Assembly (NCBI RefSeq): GCF_000233695.2
Contig: NZ_CM001488.1
Coordinates: 646,049 to 710,048 of the forward strand
Length of the DNA: 64,000 nt
Origin: Desulfobacter postgatei 2ac9
GTDB lineage: Bacteria > Desulfobacterota > Desulfobacteria > Desulfobacterales > Desulfobacteraceae
Direction: 5' to 3'
Under the pieces are notes generated by a model that had not been told where the DNA came from, did not search any database, and was given only the letters and a program-made list of their open reading frames with translations. Each line of letters begins with the position of its first letter. The stretch's first letter is position 1. This document shows positions 43,268 through 52,323 of the stretch, piece by piece. The position numbers were made by a program, and so were the translations under genes.

Positions 43268-45076
43268 CTATAGAGCGAGAAGAACAACCGCCGTCGTCGC
43301 CATAACCAAAGACAAACCAACTCCGACCTTGATGAAATCCTTTGTTTTGTATCCTCCGGGCCCCATGGTCATCAAATTACATTGATGAGCAAACGGAAGA
43401 ACAAAGGCGCAACTGGCGCCATAGGCCACAGCAAGAAATGTTTTACTGACATCAATACCGCTAGCTTCTGCTGCAGGATAAGCAACCGGTGCAAGGATAA
43501 CCGCGGCTGCCGCATTGTTAGATGCCGTGCTAAACAGAGAAGAAACCACAAACAGCACCCCCAAAACATAGAACGGCCCCAAACTCATCTGCGCCGGGAA
43601 CAAATTGGCGGCCATTTTACCCGCCACACCGGTCTGGAATAGTGCGTCACCCAGAGGAATTGTACCTATAATCAGAAATAGGATTCGAAAATCAATTGCT
43701 TTTTGAGCGCCTCGAAGCGAGACACAGCCGGTTGCCACCATTAAAAGCGCACTGGCCAAGGCACTGACCGCAAGAGGGAACAATCCGAGAACCGGCGGTA
43801 AAAGGGCCACGGCCAGAAGCACAAGCGCGATAGGTGCGTGTCGGACATCCTCTTCAGATTGTTGCCGATCCAGAAGCACCAGATCATTATTTTCCTCAAG
43901 CTTTCGGAAATATCGGACGGGGCCGTATACGAGCAGGGCATCACCAAGTTTCAACGGGGTAGCGCCTACGTCTTTTTCGATAATTTTACCGCTTCTTAAA
44001 ATGGCGAGGACTGACAGTCCAAACACGTTTCGAAAACTAATGTCGATCAGGGTTCTATCGAGGAAGGCAGAGTGAGGTGAAATTAATACCTCAGCCATAT
44101 TGATCCCCCGTCCTCTCAGACTCTCCAACTCGACCTCAGTTGCAATCTCAATAGAAATTGAGTGCACTTTGGCAAGTCTTTGAGCGTCTTCATCCCGTCC
44201 ATCGACAAAGAGAACATCGCCGGCATGCATCTTGAGATCCGGCCGGATGTCTATGAATTGTTTTCTAAAACCCTTTTTGCGGGCGATTTGGACAACTTCG
44301 ATCTGGAATCGCTTTCCAAGGCTTGCCTTTTCAATTGTGGCATCGGCCAAATCAGACCCCGATGGAATGGTCAGTTTGAAAAGTTTTTTTTCGGGATTGT
44401 ACCGTTTTTTCAACCGCTCTTGGAAACTTCCGACCCTGGGTGTGTTGTCCAACCTATTCTTACCGATTAGTCTGGTCCCGATCAGAACCATATATGCAAT
44501 GCCGGCGACAGAGATGGGAACGCCTAAAACAGCGAACTCAAACATCCCGAGAGCTTTATCTCCGCCGCTAAGTCGGTCAAGTTCACTTCCAAGAATAAGG
44601 TTGGAAGTCGTCGAGATCAAGGTAAGCGTGCCGCCGAGAATCGCCGCATACCCCAGGGGCATCATTAATCGAGAAGGGGAAATGTTTGCCCTGCGGGAGA
44701 GCACCAAAACAGCTGGAAGGAAAACTGCAACAGTAGCCGCGTTTGACATGATTGCGGAGAGAACACAGGTGGTGACCATGATCAGCAAAACCAGACGCCA
44801 CTCTTTTTTGCCACCGAACCGCTCAAGCATTCTCCCCATCAGCGTAGCGACACCGCTCTCCTTAAGCCCGGCTGAAAGTACGAATATGGCTCCCAGAGAA
44901 ATCACCGCGCTGTTACCGAACCCGCGGAGGGCTGCCTCAGCAGGATTAACAGTCCCGGTGAGCGCAAGCACAACCGGGATCGAAAGAGCAGTGGCCTCAA
45001 GAGGGATAAGCTTGCTGATAAAAAGAACCATGGCCGCAACCAACGTAGCAACGGCGATCCAGGCGTGGATATCCAT
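43268..45076 (-). CDS. SLC13-family permease with two RCK_C (TrkA-C) domains
   Basis: 602 residues. Two membrane halves (about 1-190 and 400-600, each with five to six helices) flank a central soluble region of about 200 residues with two TrkA-C-like domains (near LADATIEKASLGKRFQIEVV and EVLISPHSAFLDRTLIDISF). This arrangement is found in the DASS/SLC13 divalent anion symporters of the sulfate and dicarboxylate type, with RCK_C domains sensing an unknown ligand. Asn-rich substrate segments AIMSNAATVAVFLPA and FSTASNNAAAAVI are the sodium/substrate motifs. In a sulfate reducer, uptake of sulfate or C4-dicarboxylates would make sense, but the substrate is not determined. GGAGGG lies upstream of the ATG. 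Confidence 0.87.
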   Translation of the reverse strand: MDIHAWIAVATLVAAMVLFISKLIPLEATALSIPVVLALTGTVNPAEAALRGFGNSAVISLGAIFVLSAGLKESGVATLMGRMLERFGGKKEWRLVLLIMVTTCVLSAIMSNAATVAVFLPAVLVLSRRANISPSRLMMPLGYAAILGGTLTLISTTSNLILGSELDRLSGGDKALGMFEFAVLGVPISVAGIAYMVLIGTRLIGKNRLDNTPRVGSFQERLKKRYNPEKKLFKLTIPSGSDLADATIEKASLGKRFQIEVVQIARKKGFRKQFIDIRPDLKMHAGDVLFVDGRDEDAQRLAKVHSISIEIATEVELESLRGRGINMAEVLISPHSAFLDRTLIDISFRNVFGLSVLAILRSGKIIEKDVGATPLKLGDALLVYGPVRYFRKLEENNDLVLLDRQQSEEDVRHAPIALVLLAVALLPPVLGLFPLAVSALASALLMVATGCVSLRGAQKAIDFRILFLIIGTIPLGDALFQTGVAGKMAANLFPAQMSLGPFYVLGVLFVVSSLFSTASNNAAAAVILAPVAYPAAEASGIDVSKTFLAVAYGASCAFVLPFAHQCNLMTMGPGGYKTKDFIKVGVGLSLVMATTAVVLLAL

Positions 45077-45182
45077 TTTTATGATCCCTCCATGTTATCG
45101 TTGGGCTGAATCCGTATGGATTGTGGAAGTCTTGGTCCTGATCCGTGGCCAAAGAGTTTTTTTTGTTTTGTATTCCTTAAAG

Positions 45183-45299
45183 TCAATCCATATCAGAAAT
45201 GATTTGTTTAATCGTCTCTGCAAGTTGAGGAACATCTTTTGCACAAGTATCAAAAGCATAAAACAAGTCGGATAAAGAATCAAGCATTTGGGATGACAT
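45183..45299 (-). CDS. Small protein (38 aa), unknown function
   Basis: An ORF starting ATG at 45299, with GAGGAAAA directly before it, ends TGA at 45183-45185 about 110 bases upstream of the SLC13 gene. The peptide is acidic and likely helical (segments LSDLFYAFDTCAKD and LAETIKQIISDMD). The ribosome-binding site and regular amphipathic pattern support it, but the size makes it uncertain. It may also be the tail of a gene destroyed by the mobile element debris just upstream. Confidence 0.4.
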   Translation of the reverse strand: MSSQMLDSLSDLFYAFDTCAKDVPQLAETIKQIISDMD

Positions 45300-45448
45300 T
45301 TTTCCTCAATTTCAGAGGGCGCCGTCCCGCCCTATCAAGCATCGTCCCCGGGATTTGTACAGGCAAATTGAGGGAAACAAAATGTGATTCAAGCTTCAAG
45401 GTTCAGGCTGAATTCCGGCCTGTTCTTCAGATAGATGAAAAACATCGG

Positions 45449-45523
45449 AAAGCCGTATGCGGGAAAACCGCACGTACGGTTTAATGAAAGGAGGCTGGAC
45501 TATACCCTGGCTCCTGCTCTACC
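45449..45523 (+). mobile_element. Group II intron 3' end (domains V and VI), truncated
   Basis: Bases 45450-45482 can fold as the catalytic domain V: AAGCCGTATGCGG paired with CCGCACGTACGGTTT, including the AGC triad, a GAAA-type cap and the two-base bulge on the 3' arm. They are followed by an AGGAG/CTCCT stem with an internal purine-rich loop resembling domain VI and by CTCTACCC, a common end of bacterial introns. No intron reverse transcriptase ORF or 5' domains are found upstream, so only the 3' end remains. Confidence 0.8.
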
Positions 45524-45550
45524 CAAATCTGTCCCCGGATTATTCGATAA

Positions 45551-45785
45551 TCAAGTTTTGATCTCCTCCAGGAAGAGAGCAAACATTTTGTCTGCCGTAT
45601 TAAAGCAAGAAGCACCAGAACAATAGTCATCCAGAATGATATTAAACCCGACAGCCATGTATTCTATAAAGAACACTTAAAAGTATACACCTTGATTCTG
45701 ACCTATGGACTGATGTTTTTTCTTGACGGCTCAATCAAGAACATCTGGGGGAATGAACCCTGTTTCATCAAGCTGCCGGAATCTG
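45551..45785 (+). pseudogene. Transposase fragment in the intron's 3' exon
   Basis: After a TAA at 45548-45550 an open frame without a start reads DLLQEESKHFVCRIKA and onward, resembling the core of IS4-type transposases (DLLxEExxFVxRIK). The resemblance is clear for the first 40 codons and weaker after. It is immediately 3' of the intron end, so the intron may have been inserted in this transposase gene before both decayed. Confidence 0.55.
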
Positions 45786-46376
45786 TTAACCTTTCTGTTC
45801 AAACTCAATATCCCAATAAATTTCAGATAGTGGCAATTCACAATTAACAGATTCCATTTTTAGAATTTGATCGACATTTTTTAGTGATCGATACTCCCAC
45901 TTACCATCATTACTGCGCATAAATTGTTCAACATAATATCTATCCTGAGAGACAAGGATGTATTCTTGAAGTGTTGGGATTGCCTGGTAAAAGCCAAATT
46001 TTTTTCCTCTGTCAAAGGCTTCTGTCGATTCTGAAAGAATTTCTATAATAACAATCGGGTTTGTCAGTGTATCGAATTCGTTGTCTTCAAATTCAGCATC
46101 GTTGCAAGAGATTGCAATATCAGGGTAGACATAACCATTTTCAATTTTTACCCGCATATCATTGGGCCACACCTCACACGGGGTATTAGTGGCTTCGAAT
46201 TTATTCCCTATTTTTCTTGTAAGATTAGCATTAATTCGAACATGGTTTTTTCTTGCTCCGACCATAGCAAATATTTCACCCTCGAAATATTCATACTTGA
46301 TATCCAGGGCGCTTCGTTCCATGGCCAAATATTCTGCCTGTGTCATAGTATTTTTTTCTTTTGGTTGTGTGGTCAT
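45786..46376 (-). CDS. Uma2 family (DUF820) putative restriction-fold endonuclease
   Basis: 196 residues from ATG 46376, which has CAGGAG six bases upstream; the frame extends further upstream (46490) without support. Family segments: MTQAEYLAMERSALDIKYEY with the EYFEGEIFAM substrate pocket, VWPNDMRVKIENGYVYPDIA with the PD...(D/E)xK-like core (PDIAIS then IVIIEILSES), and QEYILVSQDRYYVE. Uma2 proteins are abundant in cyanobacteria and some Desulfobacterota, carry a PD-(D/E)XK fold and have no established role. The gene lies beside mobile element remnants. Confidence 0.88.
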   Translation of the reverse strand: MTTQPKEKNTMTQAEYLAMERSALDIKYEYFEGEIFAMVGARKNHVRINANLTRKIGNKFEATNTPCEVWPNDMRVKIENGYVYPDIAISCNDAEFEDNEFDTLTNPIVIIEILSESTEAFDRGKKFGFYQAIPTLQEYILVSQDRYYVEQFMRSNDGKWEYRSLKNVDQILKMESVNCELPLSEIYWDIEFEQKG

Positions 46377-46772
46377 TTTTTCTCCTGTTCTAATATTCAA
46401 TCGGCCGTGGCCGCATAATAGGTTCTTGTAAGAAACATTTTGACCCTTCACAAAGATACGACCCTTGATACACAGCCATGCAGTCACCACAGGTAATGTA
46501 AAATCGGAGCTTTACCCTTCCCGGGTGGTAGGCTTCATGGCCTGCAAACTATTGTTCCGATAGCTGGTTGGTTGTATCGTTCACATCTAGGCATAGGCTC
46601 TCCCGATTGTGGTAAATTCATGAACCTATTTTATAATATTTTGTAAATCTTCTCAATGATTTGGATTTTACATACTTGCCTTCTCATTTGTTGTAAGATA
46701 ATGGATAAGTGTACATTTATGAAAAAAGGTTGAATTCAGACTCTTGAGCATCTGTTCAACTTTTGTTATACC
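46377..46772. other. Intergenic region before the zinc-ribbon ORF
   Basis: About 400 bases with no supported gene. The right half (from about 46620) is AT-rich and should hold the promoter of the following P-loop/MscS unit; no strong -35/-10 pair with correct spacing is seen. Confidence 0.3.
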
Positions 46773-46907
46773 TTGCTCAGCAAAAGGCAACTTCCTATCT
46801 GTCCGGAAAAAATTTCCACCCAGGCCTGCATGGCCCATGGACATAATCCGGATGCGGTGTTCTGTAAATTCTGTTCAGAGCGCCTGAATCCTTCAAGCGG
46901 CAAATAA
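46773..46907 (+). CDS. Short zinc-ribbon-like peptide (44 aa), tentative
   Basis: From a TTG at 46773 the frame is open for 44 codons to TAA at 46905-46907. It contains four cysteines, with a C-terminal CxxC in VFCKFCSERLNP and CPEK and QAC in the first half, an arrangement that could bind one zinc. No good ribosome-binding site is seen and no ATG exists in frame before the first cysteines, so it could also be a leader remnant. It lies 61 bases before the P-loop-like gene. Confidence 0.35.
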   Translation: MLSKRQLPICPEKISTQACMAHGHNPDAVFCKFCSERLNPSSGK

Positions 46908-46968
46908 GACCTGATCAACCCGGAAGGGCCGGACGAACACCGACATGAATTTAACATGAGGAAATGAC

Positions 46969-48150
46969 GTGAACCGGAAAAAACCGAATCTGTGGGAATA
47001 TGTCCCCCTGGCAGATTATGCCGCTCCCCAGGCAACCATCTCCCGCACCATAAAACGCGGGATAAAGGATATCTGGCAACGATTTCAGCGGAACGACACC
47101 CAGATCCATGACCCTGCTCAGAATTTGGAATACCTGTCGCCTTCTGCCGTTGAAAAAGTTGCGCCCCTCTCTAACTGGTCCGGGGCTGTCCGGGCGCTTG
47201 AAATCGCGGTAAAAGAGAAAACCGGATCAGCGCAGGCCCCGTCTGTTATGATGGTTGCGGGCCTGCCCGGCAGCGACAATGCCCAGATCCTGTCCCGTCT
47301 GGCCAAGGCCTTGGAATGGCGGCTGATTCCGGCGCCAGATCCAGAGCAGATTCTCAGCCAGGACCTGACATGGCTGGACTGGACAAAGTCCGCAGATACT
47401 CCCTGGGTAGTCCCCGACATAGCTAAAACCTATCTGCGCCATGTTCGTGGACTGACCCTGATCCGCCAACTCCTGGCGAACATCAATTCAAAGGCTGTGG
47501 GCACTGGTGTTATCGGATGCAACTCCTGGGCTCTGACTTATTTGCGACGGATACTCCCGGTTCCGTTTCCAAAAGCGGTGGTAGCACAGGCGTTTGACGA
47601 TCTCTCCCTGGGCAGATGGCTGAGCCGGAGGGCAGATGATGGATGCGGTCGGCAGATACTCTTCCGCCAGGCAAACAACGCAGAAACAGTTCTACCTGCA
47701 GATGGCGATACCAGGGCAAGTGCCTTTATCAATCAACTGGCAGCCCGCAGTTTTGGTATACCGGGCATTGCCCTTCAGATCTGGCGGCGGGCCCTGAAAC
47801 GCGAACCGGATCAGACCGCCGGTGACCAGGCGTCTGAAACAGGACCCGCCGACGAAATCACCATCTGGGTGGAGCCCTGGGAAAAAATACCATCTCTTGT
47901 TGTCCCTTCGGACCTGGGGCTGGCATCCCCGATCCTCATGCACACCCTGCTGCTTCATAACGGGTTGCCCCGGGATCTTGCCGTGGACCTGCTTCCCTTT
48001 CCCGCTACTGAGGCAGGCCGGACACTTCTTACGCTGACTGACGCAGGAATTGTGGAAACCCACCAGGGAGAGTTAAAAATATCGGCCCATTGGTATCCGT
48101 CCGTGAGAGCCCACCTCAACGGGGAAGCCTATCTGACAGACAAATTCTAA
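46969..48150 (+). CDS. Protein of unknown function with a degenerate P-loop, coupled to MscS
   Basis: 393 residues from a GTG with GAGGAAA upstream. At about residues 94-105, VMMVAGLPGSDNAQIL sits where a Walker A (GLPGSGKS/T) would be, but the lysine and Ser/Thr are replaced by Asn and Ala, so ATP binding is doubtful. The following helical part (about 110-250) resembles AAA/STAND-like ATPase folds loosely, and the C-terminus (about 290-390) is predicted winged-helix-like. The N-terminus (VPLADYAAPQATISR) is unrelated to known domains. It is 14 bases from an mscS gene and shares its transcript. I do not recognise a named family; the function is unknown. Confidence 0.7.
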   Translation: MNRKKPNLWEYVPLADYAAPQATISRTIKRGIKDIWQRFQRNDTQIHDPAQNLEYLSPSAVEKVAPLSNWSGAVRALEIAVKEKTGSAQAPSVMMVAGLPGSDNAQILSRLAKALEWRLIPAPDPEQILSQDLTWLDWTKSADTPWVVPDIAKTYLRHVRGLTLIRQLLANINSKAVGTGVIGCNSWALTYLRRILPVPFPKAVVAQAFDDLSLGRWLSRRADDGCGRQILFRQANNAETVLPADGDTRASAFINQLAARSFGIPGIALQIWRRALKREPDQTAGDQASETGPADEITIWVEPWEKIPSLVVPSDLGLASPILMHTLLLHNGLPRDLAVDLLPFPATEAGRTLLTLTDAGIVETHQGELKISAHWYPSVRAHLNGEAYLTDKF

Positions 48151-48164
48151 AGGAGGATTGACCC

Positions 48165-48959
48165 ATGGAATTTTTCCAGCAGATGAACCAGGAAACCGTT
48201 ATCAGGGTCGTTTTGTTGGCCGGCCTGGCCCTGGTGCTGATCGGACTCAGTCAGAAGGTGATTCCGTGGATAGCGGACCGACTCTCGGGCCGGCATCGGC
48301 TCTATGTCCTGGCCACAGTACCGCTGACCCGTCTTGTCATCATCCTGGCCTCTGTGTGGATGATCATCTCCATTGTCGTGGATCCAAAAGCGCAAAATAT
48401 ATTTGCCCTGCTGGGGACCCTGGGTCTGGCCCTGGGGTTTGCTTTCAAGGACTATGTCGGCAGCCTCATCGCCGGCATCGTCACTCTCTATGAACTGCCC
48501 TACCGGCTTGGGGACTGGATCTCTGTGGACGGGGTTTACGGAGAGGTCAAATCCATCGGCATGCGGTCCTATGAGATACTCACCCCTGATGATACGGTGG
48601 TGGTGATCCCTCACCTGAAGCTCTGGGGGGAAATGATCTTCAATGCCAACGACGGCAGTCGCCACCTCCAGTGTGTTGCCAGGTTTTACCTCCACCCCGA
48701 GCACGACCCCGGGCTGGTAATCCAGGCCCTGGAAGATACGGCCATGACCAGCGCCTATCTTCAGCTGTTAAAACCGGTGGTTATCCTTGCCTCGGAAGGG
48801 CCCTGGGCCACGGAATACAGGATCAAGGCCTATCCGGTGGACGCCCGGGACCAATTCCGGTTCACAACGGACCTGACCCTGAGGGGAAAACAGGCCCTGA
48901 TGGGCTTGGGAGTGCGTTTTCCTGCTCCCGGGGTGCTGGACAGCAGAGAAGGGGCATGA
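48165..48959 (+). CDS. Small-conductance mechanosensitive channel family protein MscS
   Basis: 264 residues. Three hydrophobic segments (about 14-32, 45-68, 76-105) and the pore-lining helix with Gly/Ala repeats (LGTLGLALGFAFKDYVGSLIAG) are characteristic of MscS. The beta domain follows (GDWISVDGVYGEVKSIGMRS), then a C-terminal alpha-beta domain. It would release solutes under osmotic downshock. A strong ribosome-binding site AAAGGAGG precedes the ATG. The gene upstream, encoding a degenerate P-loop protein, may modulate it. Confidence 0.9.
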   Translation: MEFFQQMNQETVIRVVLLAGLALVLIGLSQKVIPWIADRLSGRHRLYVLATVPLTRLVIILASVWMIISIVVDPKAQNIFALLGTLGLALGFAFKDYVGSLIAGIVTLYELPYRLGDWISVDGVYGEVKSIGMRSYEILTPDDTVVVIPHLKLWGEMIFNANDGSRHLQCVARFYLHPEHDPGLVIQALEDTAMTSAYLQLLKPVVILASEGPWATEYRIKAYPVDARDQFRFTTDLTLRGKQALMGLGVRFPAPGVLDSREGA

Positions 48960-49026
48960 ACCGGTGCACTCCGAAAAAAAAGAGCATATCCCAGGCAGCA
49001 CTATCAGAATTGATAGAGTTTAAAAA

Positions 49027-49061
49027 ATATTTTTGGGGGACAAATTGTCCCCCAAAAATAT
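49027..49061. terminator. Bidirectional terminator between mscS and the aminotransferase gene
   Basis: A 15-bp perfect stem (49027-49041 and 49047-49061), loop AAATT, with GGGGGAC core and flanking A/T stretches (ATATTTTT). The two converging genes end at 48959 and 49071, so it can stop both. Confidence 0.85.
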
Positions 49062-49070
49062 GGCGTTATT

Positions 49071-50246
49071 TTATTTTTGAGCCTTTTCCATGGCCCGTTT
49101 GAATCCGGGCATGGCATTTGTAATGGACTGTTCACGAACGGCATAGGAGAGTCGGATATGGCCGGGGCCACCAAATCCTGAACCGGGTACGGCCAGGATA
49201 TTCTCTTCTTTAAGCAGACCTGCAAATTCCACATCATTCTCAATGGGGGTCTTGGGAAACAGGTAGAATGCACCGTCGGGAACATTAAACTCATACCCTG
49301 CCGCAGCAAGGCCCTCACAGATCATGTCCCTGCGTTTGCGATAGATATCAATATCCACACATACGCCCTGCAGCTTTCCTACCACCTGCTGAAACAGCGC
49401 CGGGGCGTTCACAAACATCATGGTATTGGCCACGGCCGCGGCTGACGCGATCATTGCCGCATCTTCAGCCCCGGGATGGACCGCAAGATATCCCACACGT
49501 TCACCGGCCAGGGAGAGCTCCTTGGAATAGGAGGTCAGCACAATGGTATGGTCATATACGCCAAACATCCAGGGCACATTCACATCATAGGCAATTTTGC
49601 GGTAGGGTTCGTCCGAAATCAAATAAATGCGTTTACCAAACACCTGACTTTTCTTTTCCAGAAGCTGCCCCAGCTCATCCAGTTCCTGTTTGTTATATAC
49701 CACGCCCGTGGGGTTGTTCGGAGAATTGATCAACATGACGCGGGTATCTTTACTAATAGCATCGTCAATGGCCCCAAGATCCAAATGAAAGTCGGGCTTG
49801 GTAGAGACGGTTTTAAGATTGGCTCCGCAAATAAACGCATACTGGTTGTACCCCACAAAATATGGGGCCGGCACCAGGATCTCTTCGCCGGGATTAACCA
49901 AGGCTTTTAAGGCATCATTCAGAGCACCGGCAGCCCCCACACTCATGACCACCAAATCCGCAGTCATCCCAACGCCGCACTGGGTGTTCAGGTAATCGGC
50001 GACGGCCTGGCGCACCCAGGGGTATCCTGCATTGGGCATATATCCGTGAGAAGTTGCGGCATCATTGATCAGACCCAGCAGCGTTTCCTTCACCACCGGC
50101 GGCGGCGGGACATCGGGATTTCCCAACGAAAAATCAAACACGTTATCAGCCCCGAACTGTTCTCTCATCCGGATGCCCTCCTCGAACATTTTTCTGATCA
50201 TGGATGCGGATTTTACGATTCCGACCATCTTGTCTGCAATTGGCAT
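49071..50246 (-). CDS. Pyridoxal-phosphate-dependent aminotransferase (class I/II, aspartate aminotransferase-like)
   Basis: 391 residues. Motifs: LINSPNNPTGVVY (PLP ring and substrate binding), SDEPYRKIAY, and the PLP lysine in TSYSKELSLAGERVGYLA, with arginine in GHIRLSYAV at the C-terminus. It transfers amino groups between an amino acid and a 2-oxoacid; the substrate could be aspartate or a branched-chain or aromatic amino acid. It is divergent from leuB across a promoter region of 240 bases. Confidence 0.87.
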   Translation of the reverse strand: MPIADKMVGIVKSASMIRKMFEEGIRMREQFGADNVFDFSLGNPDVPPPPVVKETLLGLINDAATSHGYMPNAGYPWVRQAVADYLNTQCGVGMTADLVVMSVGAAGALNDALKALVNPGEEILVPAPYFVGYNQYAFICGANLKTVSTKPDFHLDLGAIDDAISKDTRVMLINSPNNPTGVVYNKQELDELGQLLEKKSQVFGKRIYLISDEPYRKIAYDVNVPWMFGVYDHTIVLTSYSKELSLAGERVGYLAVHPGAEDAAMIASAAAVANTMMFVNAPALFQQVVGKLQGVCVDIDIYRKRRDMICEGLAAAGYEFNVPDGAFYLFPKTPIENDVEFAGLLKEENILAVPGSGFGGPGHIRLSYAVREQSITNAMPGFKRAMEKAQK

Positions 50247-50416
50247 GGCAGCACCTCTTTATACGTTAAGAGTAAATAAAAATTTGGAAGACACCATAGC
50301 GTAAAACGCTTTAAACCAAAACGTTTAATTTATCCACGAACAGGGCAATCTCATTTAAATATCTCATGAAAATAATAGATAAGGCCTATCTTGGATAAAA
50401 TTGTTGTTCTTGCATC

Positions 50417-50445
50417 TTGCCTTATTCAATATATTCCAGTATAAT
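50417..50445 (+). promoter_or_regulatory. Sigma-70-type promoter of leuB
   Basis: -35 TTGCCT (50417-50422), 17-base spacer, -10 TATAAT (50440-50445), about 40 bases upstream of the leuB start. Confidence 0.65.
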
Positions 50446-50458
50446 TTAATTAAATTAA

Positions 50459-51580
<1,122 letters not shown>

Positions 51581-51606
51581 CGCATCATTATTTAACCCTG
51601 CACACC

Positions 51607-51646
51607 CCGGCGATCAAGAATCTTTTTCTTGATCGCCGGTTTTTTT
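51607..51646 (+). terminator. Rho-independent terminator of leuB
   Basis: 14-bp perfect stem CCGGCGATCAAGAA/TTCTTGATCGCCGG (51607-51620, 51626-51639), loop of five, then seven T's. Confidence 0.95.
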
Positions 51647-51671
51647 GTCTTTACTTATTTGTGTATTCCTC

Positions 51672-51715
51672 AAAAAAAACACAAAGGGCTTTTGAGTTTC
51701 CTCAAAAGCCCTTTG
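51672..51715 (-). terminator. Rho-independent terminator of the tRNA unit
   Basis: 15-bp stem CAAAGGGCTTTTGAG/CTCAAAAGCCCTTTG (51682-51696, 51701-51715) followed on the minus strand by TGTTTTTTTTG (51672-51679). It lies right after tRNA-Asp, the last gene of the minus-strand tRNA transcript. Confidence 0.9.
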
Positions 51716-51723
51716 CTTTATTG

Positions 51724-51800
51724 TGGCGGGAGTGACGAGACTCGAACTCGCGGCCTCTAGCGTGACAGGCTAGCGTTCTAACCAACTGAACTACACCCCC
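51724..51800 (-). tRNA. tRNA-Asp (GTC)
   Basis: 77 bases including an encoded CCA. The seven-base acceptor stem has one wobble pair. The TTCGAGTCTCG T-arm and the anticodon stem-loop CTAGC CTGTCAC GCTAG with anticodon GTC are clear. Confidence 0.95.
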
Positions 51801-51815
51801 GTAACTTGCCTGATG

Positions 51816-51891
51816 TGGTGGGCGATGCAGGGATCGAACCTGCGACTTCAAGCTTGTAAGGCTTGCACTCTCCCAGCTGAGTTAATCGCCC
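51816..51891 (-). tRNA. tRNA-Val (TAC)
   Basis: 76 bases including CCA. The cloverleaf begins GGGCGAT and ends ATCGCCCACCA. The anticodon loop CTTACAA carries TAC for valine. It is the first gene of the two-tRNA minus-strand transcript, 15 bases before tRNA-Asp. Confidence 0.95.
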
Positions 51892-51903
51892 GAAACGGAA
51901 GCA

Positions 51904-51932
51904 TATATATCAAGCACCAATCTGTGTGTCAA
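51904..51932 (-). promoter_or_regulatory. Promoter of the tRNA-Val/tRNA-Asp unit
   Basis: Minus strand: -35 TTGACA (51932-51927), 17-base spacer, -10 TATATA (51909-51904). The predicted start is only a few bases before the tRNA-Val 5' end. Confidence 0.8.
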
Positions 51933-52323
51933 GTAAAATTATTATTATTTTATTTTTTTTTACCGCTTCTCTTACAACGGATGAAATTGTATAGGAGGTG
52001 TCTGCTCCAGAATACAGAAAAATTTCTATAGCACAAAATGAGGTACAAACGGGGATAGCTAAATTAAGGAGAAATGACGTCTTTCAATTTCAAATTGAAG
52101 ATACGGTGAACCGCGCCTTAATTATAAAGGTCACATCATAAACTACTACGGTGCAGGTGCGACACTCTGAATTGCTGCAGCGGCCTCAAGCATTTGATCT
52201 TGCTCCGGCAAGCTGTTATATTGGCAAATTCCGACAAACAGATCGTAAGGAACCCCATCATTCCCGGAACCGACACAACAGACCCGCCCTTCCGGAGTAA
52301 GGGCCAAAAGGAGGAATCAAGAG
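51933..52323. other. Intergenic region before fumC
   Basis: About 390 bases without a supported gene. AGGAGG occurs at 51993-51998, but no ORF follows. The last bases hold AAGGAGG for fumC. No RNA fold of a known family was recognised. Confidence 0.3.
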
